Made by a program: the position numbers and the translations under genes
Shown: positions 43,030 through 53,131 of the stretch, one piece after another
How the letters are laid out: each line of letters starts with the position of its first letter
Position numbering within the stretch: position 1 is the first letter of the stretch
Source: Prauserella muralis
GTDB lineage: Bacteria; Actinomycetota; Actinomycetes; Mycobacteriales; Pseudonocardiaceae
Assembly: GCF_003202285.1 (NCBI RefSeq)
Contig: NZ_MASW01000001.1
Coordinates: 558,001 to 622,000, forward strand
Direction: 5' to 3'
DNA: 64,000 nt
Notes under the pieces: generated by a model
Database searches by the model: none
Seen by the model: the letters and a program-made list of their open reading frames with translations, nothing else
Told to the model about the DNA's origin: nothing

Positions 43030-43438
43030 CGACGCCAAACCGGCGACGGCCAGCGGGCCGGGACGGGTGCTCGTGGCCGTCTACGCGATCTTCGCGGTGG
43101 CCGCGACCTCGCGGGCCGCGGTGCAGATCGCGACCCGGTTCCACGAGGCACCCGTGCCCTATCTGCTCTCGGCGTTCGCGGCCGTGGTGTACCTGCTCGC
43201 CACGCTCGCGCTGGCCCGCGCCGGGCGGGCCTGGTGGAGCGTCGCCCTCGTGGCGTGCTCGTTCGAGCTCGCCGGAGTGCTCGTGGTGGGCACGCTCAGC
43301 GTCGTCGACCCGGCCGCGTTCCCCGACGCGGCCGTGTGGTCGGACTACGGGCGGGGCTACCTGTTCATCCCGCTCGTGCTGCCCGTGCTGGGACTGCTGT
43401 GGCTGCGCAGGACCGCGCCTACCAGAGCACCGCGATAG
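43013..43438 (+). CDS. Small integral membrane protein
   Basis: A 141-residue protein with four predicted helices (VLVAVYAIFAVAATSRAAV, YLLSAFAAVVYLLATLAL, WSVALVACSFELAGVLVVG and LFIPLVLPVLGLLWL). The start is GTG 43013 or GTG 43022. It overlaps the upstream membrane gene and is convergent with, and slightly overlapping, the minus-strand membrane gene. Function unknown. Confidence 0.75.
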   Translation: MEQVPDDAKPATASGPGRVLVAVYAIFAVAATSRAAVQIATRFHEAPVPYLLSAFAAVVYLLATLALARAGRAWWSVALVACSFELAGVLVVGTLSVVDPAAFPDAAVWSDYGRGYLFIPLVLPVLGLLWLRRTAPTRAPR

Positions 43439-43769
43439 CGACGTTCGCCACCGTCAGCCCTCCCGCGACGGCGACGAGGCGCTGGTTCACCAGGTCCTTC
43501 CTGCGCCACAGCACGAGCGCAAGCAGCAGCACCGCGACCGCCACTGCGAGCTTGACCGCGATCTTGGTGTTGTTCACGGTGGTGTCCACCACCCCGGAGG
43601 AGGCCATGCCCACCAGCGCGAGGCCGGTGATCACCTGCAGGCTCGCGCTGTGGAACATGCTGGTGAACGCGGCGGGAGCCTTGGCCGAGTAGTAGGTCAC
43701 CACACCGGCGAGAATCCCGGCCATGCCGAGCAGGTGCAGGACGACCACGACGTCGTAGACGATTTCCAT
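43419..43769 (-). CDS. Four-helix membrane protein under a BlaI-type operator
   Basis: A 116-residue hydrophobic protein (YDVVVVLHLLGMAGILAGVV, SLQVITGLALVGMASSG, IAVKLAVAVAVLLLALVLW and LTVANVAIAVLW). The helix pattern with HLLGM resembles small DUF2269/CopD-like membrane proteins, though I cannot be sure. Its ATG lies 9 bp downstream of a perfect TTACTAC/GTAGTAA operator, which implies control by the neighbouring BlaI-family repressor. Confidence 0.8.
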   Translation of the reverse strand: MEIVYDVVVVLHLLGMAGILAGVVTYYSAKAPAAFTSMFHSASLQVITGLALVGMASSGVVDTTVNNTKIAVKLAVAVAVLLLALVLWRRKDLVNQRLVAVAGGLTVANVAIAVLW

Positions 43770-43778
43770 GGCCGCAAC

Positions 43779-43797
43779 TTACTACACTGGGTAGTAA
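43779..43797. promoter_or_regulatory. BlaI/MecI/CopY-type operator
   Basis: TTACTAC (43779-43785), five bases, GTAGTAA (43791-43797) form a perfect 7-bp inverted repeat matching the TACTAC/GTAGTA consensus of BlaI-family repressors. It lies 9 bp upstream of the small membrane-protein gene and just after the stop of the M56 gene. A BlaI gene is 0.9 kb away. Confidence 0.85.
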
Positions 43798-43800
43798 CGA

Positions 43801-44688
43801 TCAGAGCGGCACCGCGAACAGCGACGCGGACGTGCCGAGCGCGGTGAGCACCACCAGGCAGGCGGCAGGCCACATCGCGGGAAACGCGCTGCGCTGCGGC
43901 TCCCGCAGCCTGCGGATCCGCGCCTGCACGGGAGTGTCGGCCACCGCGAGCGCCCCCGCCGGCGTGCCCGCGACGCCGTGGGCGTGGAACCGCTCCAGCG
44001 CGCTGGCCAGTGGCTCCCTGCCGTGAGTGCGGGCTGCGCGGTCGTCGGCGCACATCTCCACCAGCAGCTCGATGGTCGCCACCACCCTGGTGAGCAGCGC
44101 ACTGCCGGGCAGCAGCCTGCGCAACGCCTGGAAGGGCGCGACCACCAGGTGGTGCCGCTCGCGGGCGTGGGCCCGTTCGTGCGCCAGCACGGCGTCCAGC
44201 TCGGTATCGGTGAGCAACCTGCGGGCGCCCGCGCTGACGACGATCCGCGGCGTGCGGCCCGGCAGGCAGTAGGCGACGGCGATCGGGTGATCGACCTCCA
44301 GCGCGTCCGGGGCGGGCCTGGCGACGAGCTGGAGCAGCAGCCGGTGCCGCGCGCGAGCCCTTGCCGTGCTGCGCAGGCACAGCACCTGGTTGACCACGAG
44401 CCACCCGGCGAGCGTGAGCCCCGCGGCCACGGCCGCGAAGTGCCACACGTCCAGCTCGCCGACCCGCGCGGGCAGCAGGAACAGCGCGGGCAGCAGGCCC
44501 CGGTTGAACGGCGCGAGCCCGAAACCGAGCAGCGCGCCGATGGTCGCCACGATGAGCGTGAGGCCGGTGATCTGCCACAGGACGAGCGCGGCCCGGGGAT
44601 GGGTGTGCGTCCAGCGGCTGCGCAGCAGCCACGCCACCACGGCCACGGCCGTCGCGCCCGCTGCGAGCTGATGCCACGCCAGGATCAC
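43801..44688 (-). CDS. M56 family membrane metallopeptidase (BlaR1/MecR1-like, sensorless)
   Basis: A 295-residue membrane zinc protease. The active site is VLAHERAHARERHH, an HExxH-type motif (HERAH). Membrane helices flank it (AVAVVAWLLRSRW, ITGLTLIVATIGALLGFG, and a C-terminal MWPAACLVVLTALGTSASLFAV). It lacks the extracellular beta-lactam-binding domain of BlaR1, as is common in actinobacteria. Its GTG overlaps the TGA of the blaI-type gene, so the pair is coupled. It presumably inactivates that repressor. Confidence 0.9.
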   Translation of the reverse strand: MILAWHQLAAGATAVAVVAWLLRSRWTHTHPRAALVLWQITGLTLIVATIGALLGFGLAPFNRGLLPALFLLPARVGELDVWHFAAVAAGLTLAGWLVVNQVLCLRSTARARARHRLLLQLVARPAPDALEVDHPIAVAYCLPGRTPRIVVSAGARRLLTDTELDAVLAHERAHARERHHLVVAPFQALRRLLPGSALLTRVVATIELLVEMCADDRAARTHGREPLASALERFHAHGVAGTPAGALAVADTPVQARIRRLREPQRSAFPAMWPAACLVVLTALGTSASLFAVPL

Positions 44689-45047
44689 GTCTTCTCGCCC
44701 CGCTCCAGCGCCTGACGCAGCGCGTCGGCCTCGTCGCTGGTCACCGACTGCGCGAAGCGCACCAGCGCGGACCCGCGGTCGCCGGTCAGCTCCAGCGCCT
44801 CCAGCATCAGCTCGGCGACGTACTCCTCCCTGCTCGCCGCCGGTGCGTACAGCCAGGCCCTGCCCGCACGCTCACGCCGCACGACGTTCTTGGCGGCCAG
44901 CCGGGTGAGCACGGTCATCACGGTGGTGTAGGCGAGCCCGCGATCGGCGAGCGCGGCGTGCACGGCGCGCACGCTGGCCGGCTCCTGGCTCGCCCACAGC
45001 ACCTCCATCACCGCGCGCTCCAGTTCTCCGAGCCTCGCCACGTCCAT
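44685..45047 (-). CDS. BlaI/MecI/CopY family transcriptional repressor
   Basis: A 120-residue winged-helix repressor. The DNA-binding part is LGELERAVMEVLWASQEPAS, VRAVHAALADRGLAYTTVMT and VLTRLAAKNVVRRERAGRAW. The C-terminal dimerisation helices follow (EEYVAELMLEALELTGDRGS). It is coupled to the M56 peptidase gene. The only perfect TACTAC-type operator seen lies beyond the M56 gene, at 43779-43797. An imperfect GTTGACTCACGATTCAAC lies 12 bp upstream of this gene. Confidence 0.94.
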   Translation of the reverse strand: MDVARLGELERAVMEVLWASQEPASVRAVHAALADRGLAYTTVMTVLTRLAAKNVVRRERAGRAWLYAPAASREEYVAELMLEALELTGDRGSALVRFAQSVTSDEADALRQALERGEKT

Positions 45048-45072
45048 CCCTTCGCCGTCGTTGACTCACGAT

Positions 45073-46671
45073 TCAACCACGAACATCGGCAGGCGCGGCC
45101 CGCGTTGTGACCGCCAGCAACAGCTGAAGATGGCAGGCCAGCCGCTCGCGAGGGTCACCGAGGTCGATGCCGCTGACCGCGGCGGCCCTCCGCACGCGGT
45201 GCCGCACCGTGTTCGGGTGCACGTGCAGCGCCGTCGCCGCCGCGCGGACGTCGCCGAGCGCGTCGAGATAGGCCAGCAGGGTCGGCACCAGCTCGGAGGA
45301 GTGCTCGGCGTCGTGGGCCGACAGCGCGTCCACGGCCGGGTCGCGCAGCTCGGGGTTGGCCTCCAGCAGGTTGAGCGTCTCGCCGAGCAGCACCTCCGCC
45401 CGCAGGTCGGCGATCGTGGCGACGTCGCGGCGCTCGCCGATGGCGTCGAGCACCCGGTCGGCCTCCGAGCGCGAGCGCACGACGTCGCGCAGGCTGGGCA
45501 CCGGCGAGCCGATGCCTGCCTGCACGCGCACGCCCGTTCGCCGCGTCAGCACGCCCGCCACCTGGGTGACCTCGTTGACCAGGCCCGCGAGCGAGCCCGC
45601 CCCCGGCAGCACGGCGTACACCCGGGCCCCGTCGCCGCCGACCAGCGCACCCCGCCGGTACGACGTCAGGTGCACCGACACCATCGTGAGCATCTCGGCG
45701 AGGTGGAGCTCGTGCGCGGGCTGGTCGGGCTCCGTCTCGCGCACGGCGAAGGCGACCACGGTGGCCGGGGTCGCCGGTTCGATGCCCAGCTGACCGGCGA
45801 CCAGGTCGGCGCTGGTGCTGCCGTCGAGCAGGCCGGTGACCAGCTCCTGCCGCGACCGGCCTGCGCCGCTGCGGTGCCGCAGCAGGTGCAGGGCGGCCAG
45901 CCGGGCGCCGCCGAGCAGGGCACTCTCCGCGCGCTCGGCGAACGGCTCCCGGCCCTGCTGCACCCACACGGTGCCGAGATGCTGGTTGCCCGCCCGGATG
46001 CCGACGGCGAGCCTGCGCCGGATGCCCAGCTCGGGCCGCTCGTCGATGCGCACGACCTCCTCGCCGTCGCGCAGGCGCTGGAACACGCCCCACTCCCGCA
46101 GCAGGGCGAGGTAGCTCTCCGGGCCCTTCCAGCCGAGGATCGAGAGCCTGCGCAGCTCGTCCACCTCGTCGTCGGAACGGGAGTAGGCCAGCACGCGGTT
46201 GCCCGCGTCCTCGACGCTCACGCTGCCGCCGGTGAGCACCGCAAGCGTTTGCGCCAGGGCGAACAGGTCGCCGGACTCCGACTGCACGCCGTCGGTGAGC
46301 GCCGCGCCGTCGAGCACCTGCCTCGACAGCGTCTCCAGCTGGTCCCAGCGCACACCGGGGGCCACGGCCAGCAGCGCGATCCCGGCCTCGGCCGCCGTGC
46401 CCGCCAGGTCCACGGGCGCGTCCTTCACCGCCACCGCGGCGGCACCGCGGCGGGCCGCCGCACGCACGAACCGCGCCGCCTCCCGCCCGCGCACGCCGAT
46501 GACGAGCACCAGTTCCCCCTCGAAGCCGCCGGGCTCGTCGTCCGGATCGAGGATCGCGACGCCGCGCACGATCGGGTCCGCCTCCGGCGTGCGCAGCTCC
46601 ACCAGCGGCTCGCCGATGGCGACGAGCAGCTGCCGCAGCCGCACCCCGTTGTCCGATCGAACAAGGCTCAC
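45073..46671 (-). CDS. PucR-family transcriptional regulator of proline utilisation
   Basis: A 532-residue activator. The N-terminal PucR-type sensory domain (RLRQLLVAIGEPLVELRTPE) and a middle GGDEF-like segment (about residues 290-410) precede the C-terminal HTH_30 domain: LLAYLDALGDVRAAATALHV, HPNTVRHRVRRAAAVSGIDL and DPRERLACHLQLLLAV. It is divergent from proline catabolism genes with only 59 bp between starts. That is the PruR arrangement of actinomycetes, in which proline-dependent activation is known. GTG 46671 is chosen to fit the divergent promoter. Confidence 0.92.
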   Translation of the reverse strand: MSLVRSDNGVRLRQLLVAIGEPLVELRTPEADPIVRGVAILDPDDEPGGFEGELVLVIGVRGREAARFVRAAARRGAAAVAVKDAPVDLAGTAAEAGIALLAVAPGVRWDQLETLSRQVLDGAALTDGVQSESGDLFALAQTLAVLTGGSVSVEDAGNRVLAYSRSDDEVDELRRLSILGWKGPESYLALLREWGVFQRLRDGEEVVRIDERPELGIRRRLAVGIRAGNQHLGTVWVQQGREPFAERAESALLGGARLAALHLLRHRSGAGRSRQELVTGLLDGSTSADLVAGQLGIEPATPATVVAFAVRETEPDQPAHELHLAEMLTMVSVHLTSYRRGALVGGDGARVYAVLPGAGSLAGLVNEVTQVAGVLTRRTGVRVQAGIGSPVPSLRDVVRSRSEADRVLDAIGERRDVATIADLRAEVLLGETLNLLEANPELRDPAVDALSAHDAEHSSELVPTLLAYLDALGDVRAAATALHVHPNTVRHRVRRAAAVSGIDLGDPRERLACHLQLLLAVTTRAAPADVRG

Positions 46672-46730
46672 CCCGCAACGGTAGCCGACCGGACAACCAC
46701 GTCGGGCCCGCGAGTTCTTACCTTTCGGAC

Positions 46731-48356
<1,626 letters not shown>

Positions 48357-48380
48357 GGCGAGGAAGACAAAGGAGTCGTC

Positions 48381-49304
48381 ATGCTGCGCTCGGCACTCAT
48401 CGCCGCATCCCGCTCACCGCGCTGCCGCGCCCTCGTGGAGGGCCTGCCGGTGGCCCGGCCCATCGTGGACCGCTTCGTCGCGGGCACCGGGGTGGCCGAC
48501 GCGCTGCGCGCGACCCGGGAGCTGACCACCGACCGGCTGGTCACGCTGGATCACCTCGGCGAGGACACGACCGAGGCGGCGCAGGCCGACGCCACCGTGG
48601 ACGCCTACCGCGGCCTGCTCGCCACCCTCGCCGACGCGGGCCTCGCCGACCGCGCGGAGGTGTCGGTGAAGCTCTCCGCCCTCGGCCGGGCGCTGCCCGT
48701 CGACGGCGACAAGATCGCGCTGGAGAACGCGCGGCTGATCTGTGTGGCGGCGGCGCGGGCGGGCACGACGGTGACGGTGGACATGGAGGACCACACCACC
48801 ACCGACTCGACGCTCGGCATCGTGCGCGAGCTGCGCGTCGACTTCCCGTGGGTGGGCACGGTGCTGCAGGCCTACCTGCGGCGCACCGAGGGCGACTGCG
48901 CCGAGCTGGCCGGGCCCGGTTCCCGGATCCGGCTGTGCAAGGGCGCCTACGACGAACCGGGTTCGGTGGCCTTCCGGCGCAAGGCCGACGTCGACGCCTC
49001 CTACGTGCGCTGCCTCAAGGTCCTCATGAGCGGCCAGGGCTACCCCATGGTCGCCACCCATGACCCCCGGCTCATCGCGATCGCGGAGGATCTCGCGACG
49101 CGGGCCGGGCGGTCGGAGCGGGAGTACGAGTTCCAGATGCTGTTCGGCATCCGGGCGGACGAGCAGCAGCGGCTCGCCGCCGAGGGCAGGCGCGTGCGCG
49201 TCTACCTGCCCTACGGCAGCGAGTGGTACCCGTACTTCATGCGGCGCCTCGGCGAGCGGCCGGCGAACCTGGCCTTCTTCGCCCGCGCCCTGTTGGGGTC
49301 GTGA
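48381..49304 (+). CDS. pruB: Proline dehydrogenase
   Basis: A 307-residue FAD enzyme catalysing the first step of proline breakdown. Family residues include EVSVKLSALG, VDMEDHTTTDSTL, VLQAYLRRTEGDC, IRLCKGAYDEP and EFQMLFGIRADEQQRL, with the C-terminal LPYGSEWYPYFMRRLGERPAN (the substrate-binding YxxRRLxER motif). It is co-transcribed with pruA. A 12-bp hairpin covers its stop codon region. Confidence 0.96.
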   Translation: MLRSALIAASRSPRCRALVEGLPVARPIVDRFVAGTGVADALRATRELTTDRLVTLDHLGEDTTEAAQADATVDAYRGLLATLADAGLADRAEVSVKLSALGRALPVDGDKIALENARLICVAAARAGTTVTVDMEDHTTTDSTLGIVRELRVDFPWVGTVLQAYLRRTEGDCAELAGPGSRIRLCKGAYDEPGSVAFRRKADVDASYVRCLKVLMSGQGYPMVATHDPRLIAIAEDLATRAGRSEREYEFQMLFGIRADEQQRLAAEGRRVRVYLPYGSEWYPYFMRRLGERPANLAFFARALLGS

Positions 49305-49329
49305 GCGGCCGACCCGGCGCTCACGACCC
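49296..49329. terminator. Hairpin between convergent genes
   Basis: GGGTCGTGAGCG (49296-49307) pairs perfectly with CGCTCACGACCC (49318-49329) across a 10-nt loop. The stop codons of both pruB (49302-49304) and the convergent zinc-ribbon gene (49321-49323) lie inside the stem. Confidence 0.75.
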
Positions 49330-49575
49330 TGCGGGCACGGCGTCGCGGGCCTGCCTGCCCTGCTCGGTGGACTCCCGCGCGCAGTGGGCGCAGCAGAAGA
49401 AGCTGCCGCCCACCGAAACGCCGTGGCCCATCACCCGGCAACCGCAGTGCTCGCACACCGGGGCCAGCTTGTGGATGGCGCACTCGAACGAGTCGAACGT
49501 GTGCCTGCCACCGCCCTGGGTGTGGATCTCGAAGGCCATCTCGTAGTCGTTGCCGCAGACTTCACACGTCGCCAT
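49321..49575 (-). CDS. Small cysteine-rich zinc-binding protein (prokaryotic-metallothionein-like)
   Basis: An 84-residue protein. The cysteine pattern CEVCGNDY, SFECAIHKLAPVCEHCGCRV and SFFCCAHCAR suggests one or two treble-clef or metallothionein-like metal sites. The opening MATCEVCGNDYEMAFEIHTQ is typical of a small conserved actinobacterial family. A partner and a role in metal handling are inferred only. It stands alone, upstream of the MMPL gene's 3' end. Confidence 0.82.
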   Translation of the reverse strand: MATCEVCGNDYEMAFEIHTQGGGRHTFDSFECAIHKLAPVCEHCGCRVMGHGVSVGGSFFCCAHCARESTEQGRQARDAVPAGS

Positions 49576-49634
49576 GGGGTCACCTCCGTCGTCGATGCGC
49601 GCATAGGCATTCCCGAATACGTGGCGGGGAAACG

Positions 49635-51677
49635 TCAGCGGGCGAGCCGGGACGGCCACCAGACCCGTTTGCCGATGTCCACGGTGAGGGCGGGCACCAG
49701 CAGCGAGCGGACGACGAGCGTGTCGAGCAGCACGCCGAACGCCACGATGAAGGCGATCTGGGCGAGGAACAGGATCGGCAGCACGGCGAGCGCGGAGAAG
49801 GTCGCCGCGAGCACCACCCCGGCCGAGGTGATGACCCCGCCCGTGAGCGCGAGTGCCCGCCGGGTGCCCTCCCGGGTGCCCTGGCGCAACGTCTCCTCGC
49901 GCACCCTCGTCATGAGGAAGATGTTGTAGTCGATGCCCAGCGCGACGAGGAACACGAACCCGAACAGCGGCACGGCGGGATCGGCGCCCGGGAAACCGAG
50001 GACGTGGTTGAACACCAGCGCCGACACACCCATCGTCGCGGCGAACGACAGCACGACGGTGGCCACGAGCAGCAGTGGTGCCAGCAGCGCCCGCAGCAAC
50101 AGCGCGAGCACGGCGAGCACCACCACCAGCACGAGCGGGATGATCACCGTGCGGTCGCGCTGGGACGTGCGCTGCGTGTCCAGCATGACCGCGGTGTCGC
50201 CGCCGACCCTGGCGTTCGCCCCCTCGACGGCGTGCACCGAGTCGCGGACGCGCTCGACCGTCGCGACGGCCGGCTCGGAGTCGGCCGGATCGGTGAGCAC
50301 GGCCTCGATCAGCACCATGCCGCCGCGGGTGCCCGCGACCTCGGCGGAGGCGACCCCGGGCACCCGCGTCGCGGAAAGCACGGCGTCGGTGGCCTCGGCG
50401 TCGGCGATCACCACGGTGGGCGAGCCGGTGCCGCCCGGGAAGTGCCGCGACAACACCTCCTGGCCGGTGACGGACTCCACCGGGGTGAGGAAGACGTCGG
50501 ACTGCGCCGTACCGCTCGCCTTGAGCTGCGGCACGAACGCCGCTCCCGCGAGCAGCACCAGCGCGGTGACGATCCAGATCGCCCGTGGCCTGCGGTCGAC
50601 GAACCCGGCAACGCGGCCCCAGCTGCCCCGCGACTCCGGGTGCGGCGAGCCGAGCGCGGGCCGGAACGGCCAGAACGCCGCCCTGCCGAGCAGTGCCAGC
50701 GCGGCGGGCAGGAAGGTGATCGACGCCAGCAGCGCGGCGCCGATGCCGATGGCCGCGACCGGGCCGAGCCCCTGGTTGGAGTTGAGGTCGCTGAACAGCA
50801 GGCACAGCACGCCGAGGATCACGGTGCCCGCCGACGCGGCGATGGGCTCGATGGTCGCGCGCCACGAGCGCCGCATGGCCTCGAACGGGGCCGCGGTCTC
50901 GCGCAGCTCCTCCCGGAAGCGGGAGACCAGCAGCAGCGCGTAGTCGGTGGCGGCACCGAACACGAGGATGAACAGGATGCCCTGGCTCTGCCCGTTGAGC
51001 GCCAGCGTGCCCGCGTCGGCGAGCAGGTAGACGACGAGGCTGGCCAGTCCGAGCGCGAACACCGCCGAGAGCAGCACCACCAGTGGCAGCAGCGGGCTGC
51101 GGTAGACGACCACGAGGATCAGCGCCACGACGGCGCCCGCGACGAGCAGCAGCAGCCCGTCGATGCCGCTGAAGGCCTCGGAGAGGTCGGCGATCTGCGC
51201 GGCGGGGCCGGTGACGTAGACGCCGAGCCCCTCGGGGCGGTCGGCGAAGGCCTCCCGGATCCACTCCACGCTGGTGCCGGGTTCGCCGCTCTGGGTGATC
51301 GGCACGACCACCTGCGCGGCCTTGTCGTCCCGCGGGGACGGGAGCACCGGGGAGGGCTGTCCCGTACCGGGCAGCCCGGCGACGGCGCCGCGCCGCTCGG
51401 CCAGGTAGGCGCGGTCGGCCTGGGTGAGCCCGCTCCGCCGTTCGGCGACGACGACCGCCGGGATGGCCTGGCTGTCGGTGAACCGGCGTTGCAGCTCGGC
51501 GACCTCGGTGGCCTCGGCCGACTCCGGCAGGAACGAGGCCATGTCGTTCTCGGCGACATCGCTGAGCTTGCCCGCGTAGGGGCCGCCGAACCCGCCGACG
51601 GCCAGCCAGCCGATGATGATCAGTGCCGGGACGATCCAGCGGACGGTGCGCACCCTGCTCCTCAGTAGTTCGACCAT
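49635..51677 (-). CDS. MMPL/RND-family transporter
   Basis: A 680-residue membrane transporter with 11-12 predicted helices and two large extracytoplasmic loops. Hallmarks are VRWIVPALIIIGWLAVGGFG at the start, the FVFGAATDYALLLVSRFREELR block (GATDY motif) in the first half and FVFLVALGIDYNIFLMTRVREE in the second half, with VVGFGVLLDTLVVRSLLVPA-like GVLLDTLVVRSLLVPAL at the end. The substrate is unknown (lipid or drug export in relatives). It is divergent from a MarR gene with a palindrome at 51678-51688. Confidence 0.93.
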   Translation of the reverse strand: MVELLRSRVRTVRWIVPALIIIGWLAVGGFGGPYAGKLSDVAENDMASFLPESAEATEVAELQRRFTDSQAIPAVVVAERRSGLTQADRAYLAERRGAVAGLPGTGQPSPVLPSPRDDKAAQVVVPITQSGEPGTSVEWIREAFADRPEGLGVYVTGPAAQIADLSEAFSGIDGLLLLVAGAVVALILVVVYRSPLLPLVVLLSAVFALGLASLVVYLLADAGTLALNGQSQGILFILVFGAATDYALLLVSRFREELRETAAPFEAMRRSWRATIEPIAASAGTVILGVLCLLFSDLNSNQGLGPVAAIGIGAALLASITFLPAALALLGRAAFWPFRPALGSPHPESRGSWGRVAGFVDRRPRAIWIVTALVLLAGAAFVPQLKASGTAQSDVFLTPVESVTGQEVLSRHFPGGTGSPTVVIADAEATDAVLSATRVPGVASAEVAGTRGGMVLIEAVLTDPADSEPAVATVERVRDSVHAVEGANARVGGDTAVMLDTQRTSQRDRTVIIPLVLVVVLAVLALLLRALLAPLLLVATVVLSFAATMGVSALVFNHVLGFPGADPAVPLFGFVFLVALGIDYNIFLMTRVREETLRQGTREGTRRALALTGGVITSAGVVLAATFSALAVLPILFLAQIAFIVAFGVLLDTLVVRSLLVPALTVDIGKRVWWPSRLAR

Positions 51678-51688
51678 CGAATCATTCG
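51678..51688. promoter_or_regulatory. Palindrome CGAATCATTCG, candidate MarR operator
   Basis: A perfect inverted repeat of 5 bp around a central C. It directly abuts the MMPL start codon and lies 58 bp upstream of the divergent marR-type gene. Confidence 0.5.
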
Positions 51689-51746
51689 GTGTTCGAAATA
51701 CTAGGCTGGGCAGGCACCCCCGGCAAACCGGCGGAGAGGAGCGAAC

Positions 51747-52235
51747 GTGGCATCCCAGAAGCAACCGGCCGGCGAGCACGGCGACGACGTGCTGGTGCGC
51801 AAGCTGCGCAGGCTCACCGTCGAGAACGACCGGTTCGCCGAGGTGCTGCGCGAGGCACACGGCATGCACCGCACCGACCTCAACGCCGTCGCCGTCGTCA
51901 TGGACGCCACGAGGACCGGACGGTCGGTGAGCCCGCGCGAGCTGGCCGAGGCCCTGCATCTGTCGGCATCGGCCACCACGGCCCTGCTCGACCGGCTCGA
52001 GGCGGCCGGGCACGTGCGCCGCGAGCGCAGCGCCACCGACCGCCGCCGCGTCGAACTGCACGTCGAGGAGCCCGCGCTGGAACTGGGCCGCCTGCTGTTC
52101 GCCCCGCTGGGCGAGGAACTGGCGAAGGCCTGGACCGAGTTCGGCGACGAGGAGCGCCGGATCATCGACCGCTTCCTCACCGTGACCATCGAGGCCACGG
52201 TGCGGACGAAGAAGGCGCTCCCGCCCAAACCCTGA
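51747..52235 (+). CDS. MarR family transcriptional regulator
   Basis: A 162-residue winged-helix regulator. The DNA-binding domain is SVSPRELAEALHLSASATTALLDRLEAAGHVRRERSATDRR-like; the visible blocks are ELAEALHLSASATTALLDRL and HVRRERSATDRRRVEL (the wing with the Asp-Arg-Arg motif). It is divergent from the MMPL exporter gene and probably represses it. GAGAGGAG precedes the GTG. Confidence 0.93.
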   Translation: MASQKQPAGEHGDDVLVRKLRRLTVENDRFAEVLREAHGMHRTDLNAVAVVMDATRTGRSVSPRELAEALHLSASATTALLDRLEAAGHVRRERSATDRRRVELHVEEPALELGRLLFAPLGEELAKAWTEFGDEERRIIDRFLTVTIEATVRTKKALPPKP

Positions 52236-52240
52236 CCGGA

Positions 52241-52657
52241 CTAGAACTCGACCGGCTTCGGCTGAGTCAGCCGCCAGTGATTGCCGCTCGGGTCCCGGAA
52301 CGCCGCGTCGATCCCGTAGAAGCGCTCCTCCGGCTCCTCGATGAACTCCACACCCTTGGCCTTGAGCTCCTCGTAGGTCGCACGGCAGTCGTCGGTGCGG
52401 AAGGCCCCCGGCCCGAGCACCCCCGTCGAGACGAGCGCGCGGATCTTCTCCGCCGTGGCCTCGTCGGTCATCGGCGGCGCGGGCGCCACCAGCATCAACG
52501 ACAGCTCCGGCTGCTCCGGCGAGCCGACAAGCAGGTACCGGATGCCGTCGTGCTCGACGTCGGTCGTCACCTTGAGCCCGAGCTTGCCGACGTAGAAGTC
52601 GTAGGCCTCCCGCTGGTCCCGGACCCGCACGCACACCAGGCACATTCCTGTGATCAT
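52241..52657 (-). CDS. VOC (glyoxalase/bleomycin-resistance) family protein
   Basis: A 138-residue vicinal-oxygen-chelate protein. It opens CLVCVRVRDQREAYDFYVGK then LGLKVTTDVEH, with LLVGSPEQPELSLML and the C-terminal FRDPSGNHWRLTQPK (metal-ligand region). The ATG at 52657 follows AGGAGG with a normal gap. It is downstream of an AraC gene, a pairing often seen for such proteins, and in the same orientation as AraC and TetR. Function unknown. Confidence 0.9.
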   Translation of the reverse strand: MITGMCLVCVRVRDQREAYDFYVGKLGLKVTTDVEHDGIRYLLVGSPEQPELSLMLVAPAPPMTDEATAEKIRALVSTGVLGPGAFRTDDCRATYEELKAKGVEFIEEPEERFYGIDAAFRDPSGNHWRLTQPKPVEF

Positions 52658-52720
52658 CGACAACCACCTCCTGCGGCAGACGCTAGCCAGCCGCGCCACC
52701 CCCGGGCTTCTCGAAAACGC

Positions 52721-53131
52721 TCATTCCGGCGGCGGGAGCGGCCGGTCCCACATCTTCACGTAGCAGCCGGGGACCGGAAGGGGCGCCGCCGAGGCGCGCC
52801 CGCGGCGGTAGGCGGCCGGACTCTCACCGACGAACCGGCGGAACTGCGTGCTGAACGAGCCGAGGCTGGAGAACCCGACCGCGAAGCACACCTCGGTGAC
52901 CGACAGCTCGCCCGCGCGCAGCAACGCCTTGGCCCGCTCCAGCCTGCGGGTGAGCAGGTAACGGTGGGGCGTCTCACCGAAGGCGTCCCGGAAGCTGCGC
53001 CGGAAGTGCGCCTGTGAGACGAGCGCGCTGCGGGCGAGCGCCGGGATGTCGAGCGGCTCGGCGTAGTGACGGTCGATCAGGTCGCGCACACGCAGCAGCT
53101 CACGGGCCAGCGCCGGGCGCGGGGTGCTCAC
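52721..53131 (-). CDS. AraC family regulator, DNA-binding domain only
   Basis: A 136-residue protein made of two helix-turn-helix units: LDIPALARSALVSQAHFRRS then FRDAFGETPHRYLLTRRLER, and SVTEVCFAVGFSSLGSFSTQ then FRRFVGESPAAYRR. There is no effector domain. Its GTG overlaps the TGA of the tetR gene (GTGA), so it is coupled to it. It is likely to regulate the VOC gene. Confidence 0.93.
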   Translation of the reverse strand: MSTPRPALARELLRVRDLIDRHYAEPLDIPALARSALVSQAHFRRSFRDAFGETPHRYLLTRRLERAKALLRAGELSVTEVCFAVGFSSLGSFSTQFRRFVGESPAAYRRGRASAAPLPVPGCYVKMWDRPLPPPE

